Positions 23,960-34,407 of a DNA stretch of 64,000 nucleotides are shown here, in pieces. Below the pieces are notes generated by a model. That model did no database searches. It saw only the letters and a list, made by a program, of their open reading frames with translations, and was not told the origin of the DNA. Source of the DNA: Edaphochlamys debaryana (Eukaryota > Chlorophyta > Chlorophyceae > Chlamydomonadales). A program made the position numbers and the translations under genes. Where the stretch lies: the NCBI GenBank assembly GCA_016858145.1, contig JAEHOE010000113.1, positions 372,001 through 436,000 on the forward strand, read 5' to 3'. Within the stretch, counting starts at the first letter, position 1; every line of letters starts with the position of its first letter.

Positions 23960-26900
23960 TTACGCGTCGGCGGGAGCGCCCCCGCCGCTGGCGTCCAGCA
24001 GCGCCTGAAGCCGCACCACCAGGGCTGCGGCGGTGGGGCGCTGCGAGGGACCGGCGGCCCAGCACTGCTGAGCCAGGTGCTTGAAGTGGAGGGGCGTGTC
24101 GGCGGGGAAGCGGGGGCGCAGGCCCTCCTTGGTGACGCGGGCGGGCACCTCGGCGAAGTCTGTGTCGGCGTGTTGCGGGTAGGGCGCACGGCCCGTGTAG
24201 ATCTCCCACCTGTGGACGGATGCAAAGGGATGGGAAGCGAGCGCAAGGCAGGGTTAGCCGGCTTGGGCAGCTTGGGGTAGGCATGGCCGGTGCAGTGATC
24301 GAGTACGGTTATCGAGTCAGTAACGGCCAGATTCGGCTCGAGCGCGGAGGGGCACGAATGGCATTCTCGCCTGTCTAATTCTGGTTTCTCTTGCAATTTG
24401 TCAGACTGCTCACATGAGGATGCCAAAGGCATAGCAGTCTATGCTTGAGTCCAGAGAGGAGCCTGCGGGCGGGGTCGATCGGTGCATGCACCGCTATGGT
24501 GAGAACACCATTCATTGTGATGAGCTAGCGGCGGGGTTCAGTGGCGGAGGCCAGGCAAGAAGCAGCTAGGAGCCCCAGCTAGTGTTACGTGCCACATGAG
24601 ACCATCCACGTGGTGTCCCTACCTCGGAGGAAGAGCTCTGGTGCCATGTGCGTGACCTGCGGAGTCGGGGCGCGGTGGGGGGATGCAGGGCGGTGGAAGA
24701 AGGTCTGGTGACGGCGTACGACAGCCGTTGCGTGCGTGGCTGTACGACAAGCTTTTGTCGTGCGGCTGCGCTGTCCCCGCGAAGATAGGAGGCCTGGATG
24801 GTGATGGCGTACCACAGGCAGTGCAGTGGTGCGGTCCCATGCGGCTGCGCTGTTCCCGCCTTGGATCGGCCGGTCCCACTTCAGAGACGTAGGAGACAGA
24901 CTCTGGGTAGGCGGCCATGCGCGCGACCCGCTCCAGCAGCAGCTCACCGTGCCGACCGGCTCCATTCGGGAGGGGCCCAGGTCGCCGCCACCGCCCTCGC
25001 GCTCCGCCGGGTTGGGCACCAGGCTCACAAAGCCTAGGGGGCGTAGGGGACAGCAGAGAGGAAAGGGGTAAGAGACCGGGGAGACGTTGGTGTGGTAGGT
25101 TGAATGCGCGAGGGGACGCGTTGCGACATTTGGAGTACTGCTCGCCATGCCTGCAGGAACCCACAAGGGGGCGACAGCTAGCTGGACATCTAGGCGAGCA
25201 CCCAGCGACGCACCAAAATCCGTGAGCTTGGCGGTGAAGCCCCGTGGGTCGGTGGCGGAGGAGCGCAGTAGCACGTTGGCGGGCTTGACCTGCGTGTGTG
25301 TGCACACCCCACGCGGGGAGGCGAGTGGTTGGGAGGAGCGACGTTCAGCGCGTTTGGGGTCGTCTTTGGAGTCGTCTTCTCTCAGCTTCTCTCTTAATAT
25401 TAGGCGTGTCTCCACCCGAACCCAGACCCAGACCCAGCAGCCCCGCCCCGCACCCACGTCGCCGTGCACCAGGTTCAGCGCATGCAGGTGCCGCAGCGCC
25501 AGCGCCACCTCCAGCAGCGTCAGGTACATGGCGCGGAGGATGGGGGTGCCGGCGGTGGACATGGCGGTCGCCAGGGCCACAGCGGAGGGAACGCCGCCGC
25601 CGGTACTAGATGAGCTGTTTGCGCGGGCGCTGGCCGCGGCCCGGCGGGCCGCCTTGGTGAAGAGGCCGGAGTCGATCGAGTCGGCCAGGGAGCCCATGTC
25701 GCAGCACTCCTGCGGGCGTGTGGGGGGTGGAGGGGAAATCGGGGGGCAGGTGACGTGTCAAAACACACACGGCGGTCATCTACACGCAGGCCGCTGTCGA
25801 TGATCGAGTCCGCCATGGAACACATGTAGCAATCCTGATGCGGCCATGCGGGGTTGTGTGGTGAAGGTGGGAGCTAGCGAGGAGTGAGGAGCACGCTCAG
25901 GCCCTGACTTCCAAACATCCGTCCTAACGGCCCCCGCGCTCTCCCCCCCCCCCCATGACAGACGCACCATGATGAGGGCCGAGCACATCGGGGCTGCGGC
26001 CGGAGGGGAGGTGGAAAAGAGGCGGAGGTGATTGGGGGCTTGCTCGCTTTCTGGCAGAAAGTAACCCTTCCCCTTCCCCTTCTCCCCCTCCCCCTCCCAC
26101 ACCCGCGCTCCCGCACCCACCCCCTGGCTCGGCGCCCATCGGCACCACCCTTAGTTGGGGCCGGCCGGGCTCGGGCTCCTCCACCACCACTCGCGTGCAG
26201 TACGAGTAGACCTGCGATGAGGTTGGGCGGGCGAGAGACCGGGGCGGTTGGACTGTGTGTGTGTGGATGCCGTACGCGTGGATCACGTGCATGGGGATGG
26301 CAGCGCTTGGGAGCTAGCGGGGTCGAGCAGTCGACAGCGCAGTATCCCCCGTGCCCCACCATGACACGCCCATACACACCCGGCAGCCCCCTCCGCCCCC
26401 CGGCACCCCACCTGCACGATGTTGGGGTGGCTGATGCTGGTGAGCACCGCCAGCTCCCGCGCGCTCCGCACCAGCGCCTGCAGCCGCTTGCGCCGGCGCA
26501 GGGTCGTCGCGCGCGCCGCAGCAGGGCCATGACCCTTGGCCGCCACCTCCTCGCTGGCCCCGTCGCCGCTCGTGCCCGTGTCCCTGCCCGTGCTGGTGTC
26601 TGGGCTGGCCAGGGGGCCGTCGTCGGCGGCCGCGGGGGCCGAGGCGGGGAAGTTCCAGGTCGGGAGCTGGGCCTCGGCGCCGGCCGGCGGCGGCTGGGCT
26701 GCTTGCTCGCTGTCGTCTTCCAGGGGCTGAGGCGAGGGGAGGTACAAGCAGGGGTGCAGTTGTGGGCATCAGTGCTTGGGAGCCTTTGCGGAAGGTGGAT
26801 GGGCTAGGTTTCTGGGCTGCGCCCCCGCCGTCAGGCGTCGGGCTCACGTCGGCGGGGGGTTCCGGCCGCACCGAGTCCAGAACTTTGCGCCTCACGCCCG

Positions 26901-29900
26901 GAGCGCAATGCCATGTGCTGCGGCTTGCCCACACCTACGCGTATCGTTGAGAGCGGGTGAAGTTGTCGAACTCAATGCATGTCGAGTATTCGCTCGCACG
27001 AGCTCAGACCATAGCCCGAGGACCGACGCAAGAGTCAGTTTCGTAGAGTGCACCTCGCTGAGACCTAAGAGCGTACATGCGGATGGTACGGTGCCGACTT
27101 CGGCCAGGCGTCACCCGCTCAAGCCCGGACCAAGTACGATGTTGCTATTTAAACCTATGCAACTCCGATCAGTTCGGGGAGAAGTAGCTGCAACACACGA
27201 TCGCGTCCGCGTGGAACTGTGTTTCGCCCCGCGTGCATCCTCCGCCCCACACCCCACACCCCCGACACTTCGCGTAGAGCGCGCCGCACGCGCCCCTCGC
27301 TTTCCACCGTGCCTGCATGCATGAACGTTTAACCTATCACTTCAGGGCTCAGCCCGTACTTCCACCTTTGCGGACATACCCTTTCTACCGTACTCTGGCA
27401 CCAAGTTTTGTGATGGCGGGCTCTCGTGCATACCCTGACTTTCCCGGCCACAATAATGATTGCGTGCAGCGACCCACCAGTATGACCTTGACCGCGACGC
27501 TCATGGCGTGCAGGGTGGCCAGCATTACCACAGAGCAGGCGCCGGCGCCGATGGCGCGTCGGATGGTGAGGGCGCGGACGTCGTCCTCGGCGTGGAGGCT
27601 AGGGGCGCGGGGGGGGGGGGGGGATGAGAAACGGGGAGGAGGTTACGCGAAAAGCAAGGCCAACAGAGGGCAATCCCGGGGGGAGGGGGTTCCGGGAGAG
27701 GGGGAGGAGGGTAGCAGGTTGGAAACGTTCAATCCTGTTCAATGGCGTTTTTGGCATGCGTGCATCTGCTTGCATCAGTTGGCTGCTGGGGACCGAGGCA
27801 GCTCGTCGCCCGCGCACCTGCCCATGGCAAACATGTCGGCGTCGGTGCGCGAGCGAGCCAGCGTGGTGGTGAAGGCGCTGACCTGAGGGGTCACGTTTGG
27901 GGGGGCAAGGGGAAGCGGGAGAGTCGGAGGAGCCGGGTCGTCAGGGGCTCGCAAGCGGGCAAGGCAGGGCGTGGGGACGCGAAAGCCGGTCCACCTTTCA
28001 CCCCGGTAGGTAGCCAACTTCCAAGCTTTATTGAGGGCGTGAGCCCGCGGGCTGTGACGAGCTGCTGTCAAGCACGTTTGGGCACTGGTGTAACTCGCAC
28101 TCACTCACTCACTCACTCACTCACTCCCACAGCACCTCCATCCCTGCATCCCGCAGCTCCCCGCCCCCATCCCCCACTGGTAGCTGGCAATACTGGCAAG
28201 CAGCATGCTGGAGTGCCACTCCCGCAGCGCCTTCCTTACCAGCTGTACATTCATGTTCAATGTTCTCCCTCTTCCATCCCCCAGACCCCCAGCCACCCAC
28301 CAGCGTCGCCATCTGGTGCTGCTGCGCCACCGCCCCCAGGTCCGAGGCCGTCTCGGTCAGCATGCTCAGCGTCTCCGCCTCCACAAGGTTCCACTGCGCC
28401 TCCTCCTCCTCCGTCGCCGCCGTGATCGGCACTGCGCCCGCCGTGGCGCATCCGCCCAGGCCCGACCCCACCAACTCCAAGCCCGCGGCGTCGCTGCCGC
28501 GGCCAAACTCGCTCCTCCGAGCCATGCCGTCCACGGGGCAGGTCGTGGTGCCTCTGCCCAGGGAGCTGCGCCGGGTGGTGGTGGAAAGGAAGGAGAGCAG
28601 GTGGCGGCGGGCGGGCGGCGGCGTGCCGACGCTGGTGCTGGACGATGCGGCATTGTTCACGGTCGTCTGGGCGGCGGGCGCTGCGGGACCGGTGACGCTG
28701 AGGCGGTTGAAGGTCAGGCGTTTGGCGGACGAGTGGGGATCGGCCGTGAGCTGGTCCCGGCCGGGCGAGGTGCAGTGCTCCGTACCGTTGCTGGGCACGA
28801 AGACGGATTCGGCGGAGGCCGATGCGGTGGGGTCGAGGATGCAGCTCGCCAGGGCCTTGCGCCCCGAGGTGAAAGCCGCCGAGCCGCCGCCGATGGCGCC
28901 CCCGCTGCTTACGTAATGCCCGGCACCGGCGGCGGCTACAGGCACAACCGTGCCGCTCGGAAGGGGCGTCAGAGAGAGAGGAATAGGCGGGGGCGTAGGG
29001 AGCGGGCCGCTGGCCACAAGCGACTGGAAAGCGCCGCCGCCGCCCGCCCGACCGCTGCCGGCGTCGACTGGGAGCACGCGGACACCGGCCGCCGTGGTGC
29101 TGCCAGCGAGCCCGCCGCCGCCGCCCGGAGAGCTGCCGCCGGTTGCTGCTGGGCCCCTGCTGCCACCGATGCCCTCGTGCGTCGTCAGCATCCTGGAGGA
29201 GGAGGGCAGCGGCGCCGCCACGCTGCCGCCTCCGCCGACACCCAGGGCCTGGCCCCACAGGACGGCCCACTGGTCGCCGACGGGTCGCCAGCTCATGAGC
29301 GCACGGATGGCCCCGGGCGCCAGCACCTGTATGTGTACAGATGTATGTGGGGCGGGGTTGGGGTGGATTCAAGGGAAGCTGCAGGAGATGTTGGGCTCGA
29401 CACAGCTGGAGATGGGGAGATGGGGTGATGTGACCCGTTCTCAGCTAGGGTGTGCTACAGCAACTAACCCTTAGGAGGCCGGCGGCGCGGTCTCGTGCGG
29501 CCACGAGCAGGCTGTAGGGCAGCGGCACGGCAGAGTAGATGTAGAGCCCCAAGGCGGGCAGCTCCGCCTCGCCGGCGGGGCCCAGGCCGCCGCCCTCGGT
29601 TACCGTCGCCACTGTGTCAAGCAGGGCCTGCAGGGCGCAGTTAGAGAGATAGAAGCGCATAACAAAGGCGCACACCAACGTACCAATGAACCGTATCATG
29701 TCGCTCAGCCCAGGGCAGGTAGGGCAGGTAGGGCAGTACGGAGAGACGGCTTCGCTAGTGAGCGCGGGCGGTGGGTTGGGTCGAGAGTGGGCGGTGGATA
29801 CGGATGCACATTGCACAGACACGCGTGCGGCTGTTCAGGACTACTGTACGACACTGTGCACGGTTAAGCCGGCGTACGCGCGCGCGCACGGTGTGAACAC

Positions 29901-32900
29901 GCGCTCCAGGGGGGCCGAAACACGCCAGACCCACCATCGCCGCACTGGGGGCCCACGAGGCCGAAATGGCGACCAACGACGCCAGGCCCTGGGCTGCCTG
30001 GCTCGCCCTGCGGACCACCGAGAAGACGTCCTTGGAGGGGCGCTCGGGGTCGTGCAGGAAGGCGGGTACGTCCGGCACCTGGAGCGGCGGGGGTTAGGGC
30101 GTGGGTGTTTGGGTAGGTGGACAGAGGGGGTGTGCATGGTGTACGCGCATGGTGGGTAGGTCGTCAGCCGTGGCTGTCGATACATGCGCGATCGATCGAG
30201 ACGGCCGAAACGCACGAAGGGTGTCGAGTGATCAGGCATGTGCGCCACACGGCTCGGCCCCCCAAAACCCTGCTGGGGCCCACTGCTCTGCGCTCACCAC
30301 TTGCGACCGCATGTTCAGCAGGGCGGCCCGGGGCGGCGCCGCGGCTACCGTGGCGCTGCTGAAGTGGGCGGCGCTGGTGCTCCCGGTGGCCGTCTGGCCC
30401 GCGCTGATGAGCTGCTCCAAGCCCGGCTGCGAGGAGCCGGGGCCCACCTCGCCCCCCGCCTGGCCCGACAGCAGGGCGGACAGCAGCGTGGAGGCCGCGG
30501 TGAAGGGGCACGCCTGCAAAGGGCGGGGTGGCACGGGTTTGGTTTGAGACGGGCGAGAGGGGGGTCGTAAAGAGAGACAGCGGATGGAGCACGCATGAGC
30601 CTGCCGCCTCGCGCACCGCATGCCTCCCAATCAAAAAGTCTTCAGCCCCGCACATACGGCCTCGGCCCCCAGCCACCCTGCCCACCTTCCAAGCCGGTGC
30701 GCGCAGGGCGGGCTGCTGGGACAGCAAAGCGCCAGACTGGGGTGCCCACTGCGCGGGCCCCAGCCCCAGCCCCCGGGCCTGCGCCGCCAGACGGCCGCCG
30801 CCCAGCCCTGGCCCCAACGGTATGGAATCCGCAAAGCAACCGCTCAACGCCGTGTTAAGGGCCGAGGCTGGCATGGCGATGGCTGCAGCGGCAGCGGCGG
30901 CGGCTCCGGTGGCGGCGGTGGGCAGGCTGTTGCTTGCGCCGCCAAACGTATCGAGGAATACGGGGGCGCACGCGCCACCAGTACTGGCGGCGCCGTCCTC
31001 TGGTAACTCTGGCGGCGCGAGGGCGGCAGCAGGGCCGCAAAGCGTGGACGCGGTGACGCCGGACCGGCGGCGGAGCGAGCTACCCCGCAGCGACGCCGGC
31101 TGGGCTGGCTGGGCTCTGCCAGGGGGTGGGATGCCTTGCCCCCCCGCGAGCGGACGCGGCGACGGCAACATGCGGTCGTGGAATACCGACGCCGCGGCTG
31201 GCCTCGGAGACGTGGTGGACATCTGGGGAGAGGCGTAGGGCGAAGGGCTCTGGGGCTGCACGCGCATGCCGGTCTTGGAGGCGCTGGTCGCGTCGCTGGC
31301 GCTGTTGGATGGATAGTAAGGAGGGTAGAAGCGGGCACAGAAGCCATATATATCAACATGAATTGAGCTGTAGGACAGGACAGGTACGGTAACACTAGAA
31401 GCACGGAGAGGTGGTAGGAAAGTAGCTTGGGACGAAGGACCCCGTACCGTACAAGCATACCTGAACAGCACGCCACCAGCGGCATCCTTGTACGGCAGAA
31501 CCGCCAGCCGTACGGTCAGGTCCACGTGCAGCTCTGCCGACAGGGCCGTGCTGAGGCTGCTGGTGAGTGAGCTGACGAGATCAGACAGCGAGGCTGCGGA
31601 AGCCACAGCATCGGCGGCCACGGCGGCCTGGCGGGTCGGAATTCGGTCATCAAAAAGGGGGTTCTTGTATGTCACGTGAGCCCTGCACGTTCTTATCAAG
31701 CGGCGTCCGATGACTAAACATTCACGCATGGGCGCAGTACAGAAAGCAGTACAACTGCGTGCGTAATCCCAATTATGAGGCAGCCAGACAGCGCCTCACC
31801 TGCTCCACCGCCGGCAGCATGGGCCCCAGGCAGCACTCTGCCACGCACGCGCCCAAGGCCTCCAGCGCTCCGGGGGATGCCAGGCCCAGCGGCGGCTGTG
31901 TGTGGTGGCCGGCGGCGGTGTGGGGCCACGCCAGAAGCATCGCCCCCACGCGCTGAGCGCCCATGAGCAGGGGCACCAGAAACGCGGCGCCCAGGTCACC
32001 GGCACCGCCCATGGCCTGTGGGTGGATGGGGGGAAGCAAGGGCATGCACGCACGTGAGGCAGGACCGAATGAACGAGCGGCAGCTGACGGGAGGGCAGCA
32101 GTTTGGTGGATGGAAAGAGCGAGGAGGCGGGAGCACACGCACGCGCGCAGGATGACTCATGTCTACTTGCTCCGTTCACTTCCGTGCGAGCCTGCGCATA
32201 GCTCCCCGACATGTATCCCGGGACAGCGGCGGCTGTGCCGATCGAGTGGCGGCTGTACTAGCTGTACCGCTCGGCTGTACCGCCGGTATGTACCGCTCAG
32301 TCGCGAAGGGCCGAGGCTCACCTGCTGCAGGCGGAGAAGTAGCTGGAGCCAGCACTCGGGCAGTGCCGTTCCAACCCCGACTCCCCCTTTCCGCACGGCT
32401 AGCCCGCCAGAAAGCTTGGAGCCGTACGGCGGTCCCGGTGCCTGCACTCAAGGAGAAGGAGGAGGAGGAGGAGGAGTCGAGGGCCGGATGGAGTCAAGGG
32501 CATGTGCGTGCGAGTAGCCAAGCAGGCCAACTGTTTGATTGCTAGGCCGTCCTCTGCTCGTGGTATCAGGCGCGGGCGTACGTACCGTCGCGAGAGTGGA
32601 CAGCAGGTCTATAGCGCTCCCGGGATCATGTGCTGCTGCCAACGCCGGCATCCTCAGGTCCGGCAGCTGCAGGCCCAGGGGCACCGCCTGCGCGGCCGCT
32701 CCGCCGCTGGACATAACCATGAGGTGCGTATCGCTGGCATCGTCGTCGGAGAGCGCGATGAACCCACGGTCGGTCAGGATGCTGTTGGACGGACGGGTGC
32801 GCGGCGGGGGACGGAGGGGTGAGCGGGGGCACGGGCGTGTCACGGGCTTGTCACGGCGCTGGTCAACATAAAGTAGGAGGTCAGGATCTGGAGAAGGCAT

Positions 32901-33422
32901 TATGCCCTGCAACCTGGAAGGTTGCTTGGGTAACAGCTGAGCGCACCTGCAAACGCTGGCGCCAACAAAGGCGGCAATGAGAGAGGCGCAGGCGTCCAGC
33001 CGGTCTACTGCCACCTTCCCCGTCCCGTTGACGAGGGCTGCTGTGAGCTGGCTTCGAAGCGTCGCGCATTGCCGCGTGGTCTCCTGCAAGTCCAAGCGAC
33101 ACGTCAGTCATGGTAATGCAGACTCGCTGGAGCAAGCCCTGATGTTATGCGTTAGATGGAATTTCAGAGGTGCTATAACGTCTAGTGCAGCACCTGCCTT
33201 AAACTGCGTGTCTGGACAGTTTGCCAGCTGAATGCCCGCCGGTTTCCGCGGGAGCGCCTTCTCGCGCTCCGTGTGTTGCTCATCAGCCCCCGGCTGCTTG
33301 AGCAAGACAGGTGGTGCTGCGGGTGCCGACTTGATTTGAGCCGGAGCCGGCTCTACAGCAGTTGCTGCCGACGCCTCGCTTGGGCGAAAGCAGCAGCTGA
33401 GATAGCTTCTCACGCGTACCAT
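23960..33422 (-). CDS. GAF-domain protein kinase, non-RD (HGD) type
   Basis: I assemble 22 exons, all phase-consistent, about 1528 residues: 33422-33198, 33083-32947, 32781-32586, 32441-32322, 32015-31800, 31627-31461, 31301-30686, 30513-30298, 30078-29935, 29627-29469, 29326-28301, 27882-27818, 27598-27478, 26726-26412, 26211-26121, 25993-25968, 25709-25458, 25289-25214, 25033-24948, 24656-24623, 24462-24414, 24209-23960. The kinase domain is C-terminal: loop IGAGACSVV, VAVKVIL with the lysine, a Ser/Pro/Ala insert, SHPNIVQ, SALIM then ECCDMGSLADSI, catalytic loop HGDVKPANVLL, KLTDFG, MAPELFL, DCYAFGILMWEIYTG, QCWAAGPSQRPTA. It resembles tyrosine kinase-like/Raf-like kinases. Upstream, AAFLVPLLMGAQRVGAMLLA and similar segments look like one or two GAF-type folds, then a 342-residue low-complexity exon. 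The N-terminus (RSYLSCCF) may be lipidated. HRD has become HGD. Signalling role is inferred; ligand unknown. Intron 1 is probably GC-AG. Confidence 0.9.
25788..25834 (-). pseudogene. diverged duplicate of kinase exon 17 start
   Basis: After an acceptor (CATCAG|GATTGC, exon edge at 25834) the sequence encodes DCYMCSMADSIIDSGL, in the same phase as the real exon at 25709, which begins ECCDMGSLADSIDSGLF. The two edges are 125 bp apart. The copy has no clear donor and lacks the rest of the exon, so it is probably a decayed tandem duplicate, though use as an alternative exon is conceivable. Confidence 0.7.
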
Positions 33423-34355
33423 GCTACCGTGTCATGCACTGTAAAGGAGATGAAATTAGCTGGAATGCTCGCTCTGCGCGATCACCGCGGAAGGAAAACG
33501 CACGGCGATGAGCGCGTGTTCAAACGTACGTCGTCCCAGGGACATGTAGGGGCTCTCTATAGCCGCACGTTGCACCTGCCACACCAGGTTTCGGCTTGTG
33601 CTTGGGCTGCGAGTGACTGACTGATTAAGGGACGTACACGAGGGACCTTGCCGCTCCCAGTGATTACCAGGACCTGGACCTGGCCTTGACGAGCGCGAAC
33701 CAATGTCTCAAACGAAGCCTTTGCGACTTCGGCAACGGGTGTCGTCAAGCGCGAGCGGGCTGGCTAGCCGTGCCTGACTGATGCATACGGCCGTCGTCCC
33801 CCCACGCGAGCGAGCGCCGAGCCCCCCGCCGCTGGACCGAGATCACGCACGCGAGCGCGCTCAGCTCAGCTACCATACGCCGCGGCGGCCGTTCCAAGGC
33901 AGAACGAATGACTCAGCAGCATGAAACTCCCAGACACGCCCGCGCACCACCGCGCGCGCCACCACTGAACAGCATCTGGTGGGCACCGTCTGGATGCCTG
34001 AGCCTCGCTCGTGGGGCCTGGACGCTCTGCCCCGGATCGGCCGGGTCGTGTCGGGTGCCCCGGGTCCCGGCCGAGCGAGCCATCCTTCTCCCGGCGCCAC
34101 CTCTCCACTGACTGACATGCTTGTCCCAACTACTTGCACCAACACCGCGGCTGCCACCCTGTCACGCATATACATTGATCACCCTCACGCCTCTCGGGTT
34201 CGCGCCAGACGAGGTATGCGCACGTGCGGCTGTGGGCCATGTATGGCCGCCGGCACTCCGTCTCGCCAGCGCCTGGCTTGGCCCCCGCCCCCTCCCGCCG
34301 CCTTGCCTCTCCAGCTGGCCCGCCGCTAGTACCCTACCGCCCCTGCGTGCCTGCC
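33423..34355. other. upstream region of the kinase gene
   Basis: About 930 bases between the kinase start codon and the lipase poly(A) signal. I see no coding sequence with motifs. It should hold the kinase promoter and 5' UTR; no distinct element stands out. Confidence 0.4.
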
Positions 34356-34360
34356 TTACA
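34356..34360 (-). terminator. TGTAA poly(A) signal of the lipase gene
   Basis: ttaca on the + strand in ctgccttacatcc, about 48 bases past the stop codon at 34408. Confidence 0.65.
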
Positions 34361-34407
34361 TCCGTGCACTCGCCGTACACACATCCGTACATCCGCACAT
34401 CGCATCA

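Noticed and set aside
26780..26914. ATG at 26914 as the start of the kinase
   Set aside because: It would lack the glycine loop and catalytic lysine. An exon at 27598-27478 supplies both (IGAGACSVV, VAVKVIL) and joins in phase 0 to the exon starting at 26726.
28205..29428. 407-codon open frame on +
   Set aside because: It is antisense to the 342-residue low-complexity exon of the kinase, which is in phase with its neighbours. The composition is that of a high-GC shadow frame.
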